From: Utricularia gibba
Taxonomy: Eukaryota > Streptophyta > Magnoliopsida > Lamiales > Lentibulariaceae
Assembly: GCA_002189035.1 (NCBI GenBank)
Contig: NEEC01000011.1
Location: forward strand, 2,108,001 to 2,172,000
DNA: 64,000 nt
Reading direction: 5' to 3'
A model generated the notes under the pieces. That model did no database searches and was not told the DNA's origin. It was given only the letters and a program-made list of their open reading frames with translations. The position numbers and the translations under genes were made by a program. Shown here one piece after another: positions 1 through 11,623 of this stretch. How positions within the stretch are numbered: the stretch's first letter is position 1; the number at the start of each line of letters is the position of its first letter.

Positions 1-606
1 CTCGATGATTATCGCATCCATAACATCCAGAATCATCGGAATCAAAGCAGCTCTCGCCTTGGGCTTGATGTTCAGGAGCAAATCAATCAGACCCTGAAAT
101 TTCTCAGCCAAAATCAGCTCACGCATCACCGCATTCCCCTTCTCCCCCACACCCTGAAAAAGGACAACCGATTTCTGATCAAGAAATGCGTAGTAGCCTC
201 TAATGAAGTTGCTGAATGGCCAGTCCCTATCACGAGCCGAGCGCCCATCTCTAAAACAAGACAAATCGACGGGCAGCCTGCCAATTTTCCGGACGCAGGG
301 GAAGTTGGAGGTGATCAATACGTGGAGGAGATAGAGCCCTTTGAGGGCAACGATCCAATCCGTTGTCTTTTCCATGCGAAAGGAGATCGCCCAGAGAACG
401 GGCTTGAGATTCGCCGGAGAAATGGCCAGCCATTCTCGGACGCGGTCGATGCGAGGGTAGTTGAAGAAGAGGCCGTTGTGGGATGTCGCGCGAATGACGG
501 CTTTTTCGATGTCGGGGTCGCGGATCGTGGAACGGGGCGTGGCGTTGGCGAGCCAGAGGCTGTTTTTGTCCTTCAAAGCTCCGGCGGCCCTCCTCCACAG
601 CCTCAT
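1..606 (-). CDS. ANTH-domain clathrin assembly protein, 3' part outside window
   Basis: A single reading frame stays open from the ATG at 606 to the window edge (202 codons) and begins MRLWRRAAGALKDKNSL. This is the usual start of the plant ANTH/PICALM-like 'putative clathrin assembly protein' family (Arabidopsis At1g25240 type). ANTH domains bind PtdIns(4,5)P2 through an N-terminal helical bundle and recruit clathrin to plasma-membrane or TGN buds. Visible family features are the KDKNSLWLANAT stretch, a central LYLLHVLITS helix and the later DRDWPFSNFIRGYYAFLDQK segment. The C-terminal clathrin- and AP2-binding tail lies outside the window. The gene is head to head with the glycosyltransferase at 932, sharing about 325 bp of upstream DNA. 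I chose the start because it gives the canonical MRLWRRA beginning; a longer in-frame reading would need a non-ATG codon. Confidence 0.9.
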   Translation of the reverse strand, partial: MRLWRRAAGALKDKNSLWLANATPRSTIRDPDIEKAVIRATSHNGLFFNYPRIDRVREWLAISPANLKPVLWAISFRMEKTTDWIVALKGLYLLHVLITSNFPCVRKIGRLPVDLSCFRDGRSARDRDWPFSNFIRGYYAFLDQKSVVLFQGVGEKGNAVMRELILAEKFQGLIDLLLNIKPKARAALIPMILDVMDAIIIE

Positions 607-931
607 TCTCCAACCGCGGGCTCCGGTAACGTCAACCTTTTGCTTTGCCTCCTTTCGTTCTTCGGGATTCACTTGTTATGGCATGGGGCTGATATTAAAA
701 ATAAAATATATATAATCATTTACCACATTTATTTAAAAATAAATTTTTGAAAATGAGAAATAAATAATAATTAATAATTAGGTATTTTGAGGCCCAGGGA
801 AAAAAAAAAGTTCGCCGCCGTTGTGGGGTGGGCCGGTCGTGGCCCCTCAGCGCTCTGTGGATTTTTTTTTCTCGAATATAAAAAATAAATAAATAAGGTG
901 ATGGAGTTTGAGATGAAAAGTGGCCGTTCCG
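607..931. promoter_or_regulatory. Short divergent intergenic region
   Basis: These 325 bp separate the start codons of the ANTH gene (-) and the glycosyltransferase (+). An AT-rich core at about 690-780 lies between two GC-richer 5' leaders. No coding frame with family similarity was found, so it probably acts as a shared two-way promoter. Confidence 0.5.
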
Positions 932-2748
932 ATGCCGGGAGGCTACTATCCGGCAACTGTCGCCGGCGTTGCCCGAGCTACGGCGGTGTCAGTTTTTCTG
1001 TTCCTTGGGTTTTATTCCTTCCTTCTCTACAGAGCTGCTGATTCCATCGGCTTCTACGGTTCATCTCACATTCGCACCCTGAGAGTAGATAGCGACCGTT
1101 GCCCTTACCTGGTGAGCTTACTTTTTTCCCTAGGATTTGTTTCTGTATCTATAATATTGTGTATACTGTGTAATAGAGTGTTCTTTTTGCTACAAGGATA
1201 TTTTTTCTCCTTGTGCTTGAAAGGATGATAGTTATGCTACGGATGATCTCGTTTTCTGGTGATCTAACTAGTTTTCCAATTTGATTTCTTTTCCTATCGT
1301 CATGTTGCTACAATGCTCGGTTTATGATGAAATTTGGTGATAGCTTTGATGCTTGTCGGAACAAATAGCGTGCTCGTACTAGAAAGACAGCTTAGACTGA
1401 GCGATTAGGGCAGCCTGAGTTTTTGGGGATTTGAGATGCTGTGTACTGGCCATAAAATTTTTTGTGTAGCTCTTTTGCGACATTAAGCAGCCATTCCGTA
1501 TTTGTAATCCACATATTACTAACGTTGATTCATAAAGCGCTTGTGGGATGTTTGCATGCGATGCCATGAGAATATCAGAAGTTTCTGTAAAACGTGGTTG
1601 ATTTCTTCACTGTTTTGTAGGACAGAGATAAATGCAGTCTTCGAAGAGTTTTACTGGATGCATCTATGCCAGAAAAGACTGTGATACTGACAACGCTCAA
1701 TGAAGCTTGGGCAGGCCCTGATTCACTTTTTGATCTTTTTCTTGAGAGCTTCAGAATCGGGAAGGGTACTCGCCATCTGCTAAATCATTTGGTGATCATT
1801 GCGTTGGATGAAGGGGCATTTTTCCATTGCACTGCAGTGCACACCTATTGCTATGCTCTCATTACTGAGGACGTTGACTTTTCACATGAGGCTTATTTCA
1901 TGACATCAGAATACCTGAAGATGATGTGGAGAAGGATCGATTTCCTAAGATCTGTTCTGGAAATGGGCTTCAACTTTGTCTTCACGGTGCGGTTTCGTTT
2001 GTCCTTACACAACTCTCTGTGTCAGCTCCGTGATTGCATGGTGTATAATTATTGTGAAAGTTTGGGAAATCTTTTGATCTTTTGTTTGATCCTCTTCCGT
2101 AGGATGCTGATGTTATGTGGTTCAGGGATCCTTTCCCTCACTTCCATCCACATGCTGATTTTCAGATGGCATGTGATCATTTCACTGGTGAACCAGAGGA
2201 TCCAAGAAATATTCCCAATGGGGGATTCAGTTTTGTAAGGTCAAATAACCGGTCTATAGGCTTTTACAAGTTTTGGCACTCTTCACGCAGAAGATTTCCA
2301 GGCTTGCACGATCAGGATGTTCTGATCAGGATTAAGAACTCCTCATATGTACGGGACATTGGAATGAAGATGAGATTCTTAGATACCGATCTGTTTGGAG
2401 GTTTTTGTGAGCCGAGCAAAGATATAACTCGAGTATGCACGATGCATGCAAATTGTTGCCTAGGATTAGGCACAAAACTTCATGATCTCAGAATCTTACT
2501 TGAAGACTGGAAGGAGTTTTTGGCTCTTCGAGGAAACGTGGATCCATATACACCTCCTTGGACTGTTCCTCAAAACTGCAGGTAATGCATGCTCATCTCA
2601 ATAACGTCTAGTATTACAATCTGCTTATCCCTGACCCGAATAATGCCGATTTTCATCCAGTATCGAGTCTCTCATCCACCCTGCAATGCAAAAACACCTT
2701 CAAAAGGAAGCAGCTTTTCTTACCTCTGAAGATAATCCTGATGATTGA
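932..2748 (+). CDS. GT77-type nucleotide-diphospho-sugar transferase (DUF271, At4g15970-like)
   Basis: Exons 932-1111, 1621-1986, 2103-2581 and 2661-2748 join in frame to about 370 residues. The ATG at 932 is followed by a hydrophobic stretch (residues 18-33), which fits a type II Golgi membrane anchor. The catalytic region has FTDADVMWFRDPF at about 181-193. Its D-A-D is the nucleotide-sugar/metal motif of this family, and LHDQDVLI follows later. The family transfers sugars in the secretory pathway; donor and acceptor cannot be read from the sequence. Exon 4 is inferred: reading through 2582 stops at once (TAA 2583-2585), whereas the GT-AG intron 2582-2660 opens 28 more in-frame codons to TGA 2746-2748. 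If that intron is not spliced, the protein ends at 2585. It lies tail to tail with CHR19, 262 bp away. Confidence 0.85.
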
Positions 2749-3010
2749 TCATTCTTGACTCCTTCGTAGAGATCTGTGTAGTACTGAGATGGGATTTTGT
2801 AAATACAGATCCTTGGAACAAGACTTTCCTTAGAACCATGTTGAAGGAGTATGGTTACTGGATTTTGTGAACACCATAGACACCGGCATTGCTGTTATAT
2901 AAGATAGACAAAAGGGATTTTGGTGCGTTCAACCGATGCTACATGGTGTTACAGTTAGTACAAATTTGGTAAGAACTCAGCTTATTCACCACAGTGCTTT
3001 GTGCCTAGAC

Positions 3011-6000
3011 TCACACCAGCAGCAGTGATGACAATATCTCCGCCATGGTCTTATCAGGAACATCACCTTCGTTCCCCAGCTCTACACCTGACTCCAGCAC
3101 CGCAGCATCCAACCGTAGCTTCCGTTTCGCAATCTCATATACATTCTCATCCACAGTATCCTTGGTCACCAGCCTTCAGAAGCACATGTGATGAGTTGAA
3201 GCCTCAAATTGAAACAATATGAAGCTTGAAATCTGCATGTATCATGTTCCCGAGCTAACCTGTATACTGTGACAGGCTTCTTTTGGCCTATGCGGTGACA
3301 TCGATCTTCGGCTTGGCGATCGATCTGGGGATTGAAATCCATGTCGTGTATGACGACTGTATCTGCTCCAGTCAAGTTAAGGCCTTGCCCTCCAGCCCTC
3401 GTGGACAACAAGCAGGCAAATATCGAAGTGTCCTTGTTGAAGGTATCAACAATGGTCTGCCTCTCTGTGACCGGCGTACTGACATAAAGAAGGTAGGAAA
3501 GCCATGTAAGATGCTAACAATGATGATGTATCATTGAGTTTTATTCAATAGATCTAAATCTTCTAGTTATTGTCTATGTCTATTGGCATGAAAACTCCAA
3601 GGTGAATCAAACTGGAAACAAAACAACATACCCTCCATCAAGGCGTCTGTAAGTTACCCCAATGACATCCAAGGCCCATTCTAATATGTCAAGCATTGAA
3701 GTCCATTGGCTAAAGATAAGTACACGACTACCACGTCGACTTAGTTCTGGGAGAAGCTCAGCCAATGACTACACAATATTATATAAATCATCACCCTTGC
3801 TCAGAAAGATGAACTTCAAGCTTGTATTGTGTAAATGAAATTAGATGATACCCGACATTTGGCTGAAAGCATAACATGCTCATCAGAGAGGATTTGCTTC
3901 ATGTCAGAATTGCCGTAGTAAAGTAAAAGCTACATTGCACCCATTTCAACCACATCAATCATTGATAATGTCACAATTCACATGCCAACAAAGTGCATAG
4001 TGTAGGAACGGGTTAGAGAATGCATAAAAATTGAAAAAGATGTTGGTATCTGGGAAAATAATAGGTAATAATTTGGAGACATGGTTACCCGATGGATGGA
4101 GAAGTCATTGTAACTTTTAAGTTCCTCAATAACACGTTCCAGTGTGCATTCAAAACCAAACACCCCTTTGGGATGGAGCATTTTTGCGAAACGAGTAACA
4201 TCATCATTTGTGTAGATCCTTCGCACCAGCAAGGGATGATTTGCAATCTGAAATGTGATGTCACAAAGATGACCATGGACATAGTGTAAAAACCATCATT
4301 ATGATGCCATAAAGAGGTAAATAAAACTCAAGCCAAGGGGTCAAGCAACTGGACAAAAAGCATCTTTTCATTACCTTGCGAAACTCAAGAAAAAAATTAG
4401 AAATTTGGCGTTGAGGAAGCAATCGTGCTATATCTCTCTGACTTGTTTCAGAAGACTTTGTCATACGAGATTGAGATATTGCACGGTAATTTTCAATGGC
4501 TTCTTTATAAGCTCTTTTCTGTTCATTGCCCATGTTCACATACTCAACCTGCACCATAGGCAAAACCCAATTAGATCAGTGGAATGAATAAATACACAAG
4601 AAACTGCCATGTGATTACCAAGAGATGATGCAAATGATCATGAAAGACTACCGGCATACCTTTTGAATCTTTGGAACTAGCTGCTGCATTACATCTGATT
4701 TTAGTCGCCTCAATATGAATGGTCCTAAAATGGACTTCATTCTAGAAATTAAAGCTCTGTCTTCCGTATTTAAGAACTTCTTTAGGTCAACATCACCAGT
4801 TTCAAAAAGAGCAGGCACAATGAACTCCAACAATGACCACAACTCCTGCAAATGAAGAGCCACAGTCTGAAGATACCCAGATAGACGAACGAGAACAAGA
4901 TATAAAATTGGAACATCCAAAAAAAAAATCATAATAAAGACTAGTGAAATTGGGGAAGGTGCATAATTTATAGAATGGTGACGAAGTTAAAGACAGCGGC
5001 ACAATACATGCAGATCATTTTGCAATGGTGTTCCAGTGAGCATGAGGCGCTGCCGTGCATTTCTTGCCACTGACATTAAATTTTTCCACCTGTAACTGTT
5101 CTTGTCCTTCAAAGCATGAGCTTCATCCATCAGCACACAACTCCAATTCCAACTTCTTAAAATTTTGCGGTCATCTTTCTGCTGTAGGCTGAATGACTTC
5201 CAACTTCAGATTAAAAAAGCAGTAGAATATCTTCAACAAAATCAAGTATTTGCATAGAAAGGACAAACCTGTGACGCTCAAATAGAGAATAACACACAAG
5301 GATTACATCAAAGGGAGGTGGAAGCCCAGCCTTTGCTAATGAACTCAGTTCCTTAGAATAAGTTGACCTCGCAGAGCCGTGGTACTGGAGTACGGTAAAC
5401 GATGGACACCATTTTTTAAGCTCTCTTTCCCAATTTTCCAACACAGACGCAGGACTCACAACTAAATGAGGTCCAGGATCATGTTCCAAATGTTTAAGCA
5501 ATGTTAGATAAGTTATAGCCTGAGACAAGGAAAACCGTTGGTGGACTCAACAATTAAGCCGCTACTTAACACTGCTCTTGAGGAGCTCACCTGGATAGTC
5601 TTACCAAGACCCATCTCGTCAGCCAGAATAGCTGTTTTAAGGAAAGCATGAACCTTTTTCAAAATACAGTGTGAAATCCAAACTTCAAAGCACCAATAAA
5701 ATAAAAAGTACCTCCTCCAATTTTTTTTCTGTATAAAAGTAGAAGAAAGTTGACCCCGACAAGTTGGTATGGCTTCAGAATAGGCTTGAAATCTGATTCG
5801 GAAGCACCACAAGCCTCATTTACATCTTCCTGCATTCAATATGAGAAAAACTCAAAACTTGGAGACACAAGCAAAGGAGATCTTCATACCTAATGAGTTT
5901 AGGCCAATGCCTGGATCAATGGACAGAAGTTTATACCTGGGTAACAATTCTAGCAGTAGAAGAAGACAACTCCACCTCTGAGTACACATCGCAAGCAGTT

Positions 6001-6487
6001 GCATTCGTACCAAATAACTCGTGTTTCAGATCCGCTGATATCTTTTCACACTTTCGAAGTGCATTTTTTACAACATCGTCGTGTCCTTCTCCCTTATCAT
6101 CGGACAAAAAATCCTCAAAGTCACTAACATCATCGCCGTTGTTGCCGCCGTCATCACTCTCTTCAGAATCTTGAATCACAACTCGATTTCGACGACGAGT
6201 CGTCGCAAACCTAATCCCCATTCCCGCTTCCCCATCATCATCGTCCAATTCCTCACACTTCTTCACCTCCTCAGCAGCCGCATCACCAATTTCGTCTCCA
6301 GATGAGCTTTCTATGACGATAGCCCCTGTGCTACCAAAACTTTTCCGGGTTCGGGAAAAAGAAAATGACTCAATTGGAGGAGGAGGGGTTTCAGCAGGGG
6401 CTTGATAACGCGAGAGGGTTTGAAGGAATCAGAGTAGGGCGCCCATTCGTCCTCTGATAGCTCGATAAATTCCCTCTCTCGCTTCAT
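3011..6487 (-). CDS. CHR19: SNF2-family chromatin remodeling ATPase, CHR19/ETL1 (SMARCAD1-like)
   Basis: A multi-exon gene on the minus strand, closest to Arabidopsis CHR19. The acidic N-terminal exon (to about 5938) precedes the Snf2 ATPase core. [13 protein letters not shown] (5590-5630) is the Walker A motif, [12 protein letters not shown] (about 5110-5140) the DEAH box, and LTGTPLQND (about 5025) motif III. The helicase C lobe includes [12 protein letters not shown] (about 3720), [15 protein letters not shown] and [11 protein letters not shown] (3270-3410). The last exon runs from LVTKDTVDE to the TGA at 3011-3013. The family ATPase slides or evicts nucleosomes. The predicted start at 6487 ([15 protein letters not shown]) is out of frame with the rest of exon 1: one base appears to be missing in the G run 6397-6400. 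The promoter carries a GGCCCA array. The identification is firm, but intron borders are approximate. Confidence 0.9.
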
Positions 6488-6717
6488 CGTTCACTCCGTT
6501 AGAGAATCAGAGAAGAGAAGGGAGGCTCGTAGAGAAAAGCTGTGAACTTGAGCTCCACCAAGTGTGGAGAGTGGGAGCGGGAGTCGGGGCCAGGCCGCCA
6601 TTTCTCACACCAACAAAGGAAAATTCACTTCGGGAAACTGCATTTTTGTCCCTATACTCATCAAAATTATGCATTTGGCTACGAGACACAGTCCTCCTTC
6701 AAAGTGGCCCCCGTCCA

Positions 6718-6972
6718 TGTCCTCTAACTAGTCCAGCTCATACCCTCTAATCGGCCCAACCCAAACCTATTGTCCAAGCCCTATAACCGGCCCAAACCAT
6801 ATCTAATAAGATCAGCCCAAAGAAGATAAGAGACTCAGCCCACATCCTGTAATGGGCCCAACCGATACCCACCTAACTGGCCCAAAATAAACTTTAAACC
6901 ATAAACCCTCTAATCGGCCCAACCCAAACCTTATTGACCCGCCCAGTCCTCTAACTCGCCCAAAAACCCCCC
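6718..6972. repeat. Degenerate tandem array of GGCCCA (site II-like) elements
   Basis: Units of about 25-60 bp with the pattern CCTCTAAYNGGCCCAA recur, with GGCCCA cores at about 6753, 6789, 6855, 6879 and 6917, and weaker GCCCA cores at about 6814, 6838 and 6959. The units at about 6741 and 6905 are nearly identical over some 30 bp. The array lies 230-490 bp upstream of the CHR19 start. TGGGCC/GGCCCA site II elements are known TCP-factor targets in promoters of growth-related and housekeeping genes. Confidence 0.6.
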
Positions 6973-9239
6973 ATCAAACCCCGTTTGCATGGCCCCTCCT
7001 GATGATGGTCCTACTAAATATCTCGGCACCGGGTGCGCGCGTATGGGGAATCCACGCCGTGGATTTTTTTTTTAAATTCTAATATTTTTAATGATTAATT
7101 TTAATAATTATTAATTAATTCATCAAAATTTTAATCAATTTATTTAATTTTCTCATATTTTTATATATCTTCATATAAAATATTCGATAATCACTTATTG
7201 ATTGTTATGATTATTTATCATTTAAAGTACCATAATCATTATTCATTCATTATCGTTTTAATTTTCGTTTCTTTTATTTTAATATTTTTTAAAAATAATT
7301 TAAATATTATAAATTGAAATTATCCCAATGCACCTATAATTTTTTAAATCACGAATCTACGTATCCGAATCCGTGAATTGATAAATCATTGCACCCGCAC
7401 CTATGTATCTTGCTTAAATATGCGACTTATGATTACATAGAAACAAAGGTACTATTTCGGGTTGATGAGTTCTTGCGTATGCATGGCTACTTGCCTTTTC
7501 TAAATTTACTTTGAATCATGCTTAGTGTTATGTCTGACCATTTTTTTATGTCCGTTGTTGATAGAAATCTGATCGAGAGTTGTGCATTATTTTCTTTTGC
7601 TGCACTAGTTTCTTCTACTGTGTTGATAAGGATGCTTCACGTTTGCCTCTTGATGCAATGCACCTCTTTATTTCGTTTTTAATCTTGTTCTTTCTGCATT
7701 ACACTTTTTTGCTCTTGGCTTGTTATGATTGGAATTCTCCCTTTCTTCCAGGCAAAAGAAGATAGTATTAGTTGTGTTCAACGTACATTCACGTTTGTTC
7801 TGCCATCATGCACATATCCAAGCACTCTTCCCTTAGAGTAGTATCATGTAGTTAAAGATCAGAGTGATGAAAATCAGACACCAAAAATGAGAAAATGATG
7901 AAAACTTTACACATGTATACATAATATTCTAAAAGATTTTTCGATCCCTTATCATTCAAGAGGTCCATTGAGAACACAATCAGCTGCTAACATGCAAGCA
8001 CTAGAGGTTTTCGGGATCTGATTTGCAACCCTCGTGCACACGTAGCCTTTTGGATTTTAGGGTCACTTTCAGAAGTCCAATACGATTTAACAAATTAGGA
8101 TGTGCACCACGCAAGATCCAACTCATCTTCAAGTTCATCAAAACTTATGTAGTGCCATTCAATATAAAGTAGTTGAAATGGATTTTGATTAGTAGTGGGA
8201 TTCCATTACCTATTCTCTAATGCCATATTTCTAACACATAGCATGGTCAATCTTCTTCCTCGCCCATGATGCATAACTTGTGGACTTGTGATGACTGATT
8301 GGGGATGCATCAACAACAACCATCCCCAGCCCGAAATCTGGTTAACAAGAGTAGGCAGGCTCTCTTTGCTTTATGTGTAAAGGGTGTGGTCCATTTACAA
8401 GAGAAGCATGAGATGTGCAAGGGCAATTACTTCTCTTGTTTTTTGCCATTAAACACTCCCTTCTTCCCCACCAAAATTGTGGTTGCCCTTAACAGAATGA
8501 TGTCATCCATTTTTGTGCTTTTGCCCTAACTCCAGGACTATGTCATTGCAGAAGTACCTTTTTCCACTCCATTGAATCCCAAACTTGAAAATGATACGAA
8601 CTGTGAGCCCCCATTAAACATCTCACCACAAAAGACAATACTTTTCCTTCGCTGTCTGCTAATATTATAGAAAAAAAGGGGTGGAAAGAAAAGCATTGAA
8701 TTACAGGTAGTTATTTTTGTAACTTTATGCTGGCTTTTTGGCATCTTCTCCTTTCCCTCTCTCTCTCCCTCTGTTTGTACATATTGCACATGCGCACTGT
8801 ACGGAAGAGTTGTGTGGTTTTTCCAGCGAAGACTGACGCACTTTTGCTTTCTGTTTCGCATTCATATCGATAATATTTTCATTTTGTGAGAACAAAATCC
8901 ATTGCTATATCGATGAATGAAGTGGAAAATAATGCTTTTAGTATTACTTGAGTGGGAGGTGGGGTTAGGGGATACGTCTGCGCCTGTGGACATCAAAGAC
9001 TAAGACTTCTCGTGGAACGGCCTGAGAAGAAGTAGCAGCGGCATCCTCCTTGTCTTCAGAATATCTGGTTCCTCCCACTGAGGATCGAAGTGGGGTGAAA
9101 CGAAAGGAATCTGATTGGAGATTAATCTCCTGCATATGCTGAATCCTTCAGTTCTGAAGGTGAAATCCATGTGATCAAATGAATGTTGATGTGAGTCTGC
9201 AAATCTAAGTGTTTTGGGGTTGTTTACAGGAAGCGAAGC
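6973..9239. other. Long intergenic region before the IDD gene
   Basis: No conserved coding frame was seen on either strand. The stretch 7060-7330 is strongly AT-rich. The remainder has ordinary composition with only short open frames and no recognisable protein. The last 200-300 bp before 9240 probably form the IDD 5' leader. No terminal repeats or transposase remnants were visible. Confidence 0.5.
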
Positions 9240-11394
9240 ATGGAATCTTCAACTTGTTCATCGACTTTTGACGCAGATCCCAGATCGAATAAGGTTCCAA
9301 TGTCGGCGCCTTCTTCAGTGAAGAGGAAAAGGAATCAGCCTGGAAACCCAAGCAAGTTTTTTTTTTTTTTTTTTGGTTTTTCGTTCAAAAACCCTGTTAG
9401 CAAAACGATGGAATCATCCGAAAGATTCTTGGATAAAGAAAATGGCTGCTCTCCCTCATTTGCATGGTTTCTAATCTCTGTCCTTTTATTTTCTTTGTTT
9501 CCATCGTTGCAGATCCAAATGCAGAGGTGATTGCTTTATCTCCGAAGACGCTAATGGCGACGAACCGCTTCGTCTGCGAAGTTTGCAACAAGGGTTTTCA
9601 GAGGGAGCAGAATCTGCAGCTTCACAGAAGAGGGCACAATCTTCCATGGAAGCTGAAACAGAAAGACGATGGCGGTTCAAAGGAGTTGATCAGAAAAAAA
9701 GTGTACTTATGCCCCGAACCGACGTGCGTGCATCACGATCCGACGCGTGCATTGGGAGACTTAACTGGGATCAAGAAGCATTACTCGAGAAAACATGGCG
9801 AGAAGAAGCACAGGTGCGAGAAGTGCTCCAAGAGGTATGCTGTGCACTCCGATTGGAAAGCTCACTCCAAGGCATGCGGGACTAGGGAATACAGATGCGA
9901 CTGCGGCACCCTTTTCTCCAGGTGATCCCCCATAAACACAACACACAGTAACGCACACTTAGGGTTTGCAGACTGATCTGCAGTAGGGTAGATGCCTGGA
10001 TTAGTGTTCTTGCATTAGGGTAGTTGCTCAAGCATGTCTGCATTCTTAAATCACCATGGTTTTGAAGTTTTCACGTGAAGTGTGTTGGGGAAAGTGTCAA
10101 GAAGAAAGAGGGTTTTGTTTGTTCTTCACAGGGACGTTGGTACAGGAACAAGTATACTTCGTCTTTGATTCCCTCAACTCGTGAAGGGAGGGGGTGGTAA
10201 GATGATCCAGCAGCAGATTTTGTTGGGTTGCGAATTGTCGACGCGTTTGCATGTGTTTCTCCCTAAGCCACTCGTAGTTGCAGTCCCAAGATTCGCTTTT
10301 TCTCCATCCCTGTCTGACATTGTTGTTATTTATCTGCTGAATATTGCTATGTATTCTGGTAGTGCTTCCTGTATGTGAATGGCGTTTTCTGGTTCTGCAG
10401 GCGAGACAGTTTCATTACTCACCGGGCCTTCTGCGACGCGTTAGCGGAGGAGAGTGCGAGGAACCTGAATCATGCTCATTTAGACGACGGGAACGGGGTT
10501 GACGGCGCAGGTGCTAGCCACCACCATCTTCATCTTCTGGGAGGCCTGATGACCGCCGGAATCCAAGATCAGAACCTCTCTTTCTCAAGCAACGGCTTCT
10601 TCCGATATGCCGGAGGAACTCACCTCGACAACCTGATCGGATCAGCGTCGTCTCGGGCGCCTCCATCTTTGCAAAAGCACAGTAATGAAGAAAGCTATCA
10701 ACCCTCGCTTCATTCTCTAATGCTGCTGCAGCAGCAGCAGCCTCCCCAGCTTCATGGCAATGGATCATCTTCCAGTCTTCTGAACCTCGGGTTCTTCCCC
10801 GGCGAGAGCGGCGGCGCCGGAGAGGATCCAAGCATCTTCACATACGGTGGGCAACTTTTACACTCTAATCCCATTCTCTGGATCTAAACAGGTCATCGTA
10901 ACATTACAGGTACTGGTAGCGGCAGCATGCACATCCCGAACCCTGCCTACATTTCGGCGGCATCGCTGCTACAGAGATCAGCAATGTACGGCTCCATCAC
11001 CACAGAAAATGGCGGTTCATCTTCGCAGCTGGAACTGGGAAGCACCGAAGAGCATCAAGACTTGAAGGCACTACTAGTCTTCGAAAGAAACAACAACAGT
11101 AGCGATGTGCAGGAGATGGCGAACTCAATCGCACACTCCTCGACTTCTGTGCTCGTCCCCGGTGTGTATCATCATCACCATCGTCATCAAGAGATGGATC
11201 AGTACGCAGCAGCAGGATTTCATCCGCATGGGATGGAGTTGGGGGAAGATGGAAAGCTGACTAGGGATTTCCTTGGCGTGGGACGACAATGGAAAAGGAG
11301 GAAGACAACTGAGGATCACCTGGAAAATCCCATCTCCCAAACTTCCCAAGGGGGAACATTCAATTCGACAGACAACCCAGAGCCTAACAGCTAG
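9240..11394 (+). CDS. INDETERMINATE DOMAIN C2H2 zinc-finger transcription factor (IDD4/IDD5-like)
   Basis: Exons 9240-9351, 9513-9921, 10401-10846 and 10910-11394 give 483 residues. KRKRNQPGNP marks the N-terminal basic segment. Next comes the ID domain: finger 1 (about residues 59-79, CEVCNKGFQREQNLQLH), finger 2 (CPEPTCVHHDPTRALGDL), finger 3 (CEKCSKRYAVHSDWKAH) and finger 4 (CDCGTLFSRRDSFITH). The C-terminal LTRDFLGVG is the conserved IDD motif. IDD proteins are nuclear DNA-binding factors that can partner DELLA and SCR/SHR proteins. Intron 1 is GC-AG: only the donor at 9352 (GCAAGT) keeps the frame, and the junction codon becomes Asn where the family usually has Asp. An alternative acceptor 18 bp upstream of exon 4 also stays in frame. 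Its position next to CHR19 favours the IDD4/IDD5 branch. Confidence 0.92.
9352..9512 (+). other. GC-AG intron in the IDD gene
   Basis: The donor is A|GCAAGT at 9351/9352 and the acceptor is TTGCAG ending at 9512. The nearby GT at 9355 would shift exon 2 out of the zinc-finger frame. The GC donor joins CCA A to AT CCA, giving the expected P-N-P-N-A-E-V start of the ID domain. Confidence 0.75.
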
Positions 11395-11623
11395 TACCTT
11401 AGCTTTTTGTTCTTGTTCTCAATTCGGAGGTGTCAGGAGAAAGAAGGGAGAACATGAATTTGTTTCCTGAATTTGATGGCTGTCAAACTAAGAGATGTTT
11501 GGATCATTTATATTTTGTCAAGATCAGAATAGAAGCAATGATCATTTCTCCAAGAAATATGAGAAAAGGTTTCTACAGATTCTGGATAACAAGAACACTA
11601 ACCAAGGATGAGATATAGATCAT

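Noticed and set aside
7580-7765. Cys/Phe-rich 61-codon ORF
   Set aside because: Low-complexity hydrophobic translation in intergenic DNA.
10514-10831. Minus-strand Arg-rich ORF
   Set aside because: Shadow of the IDD third exon.
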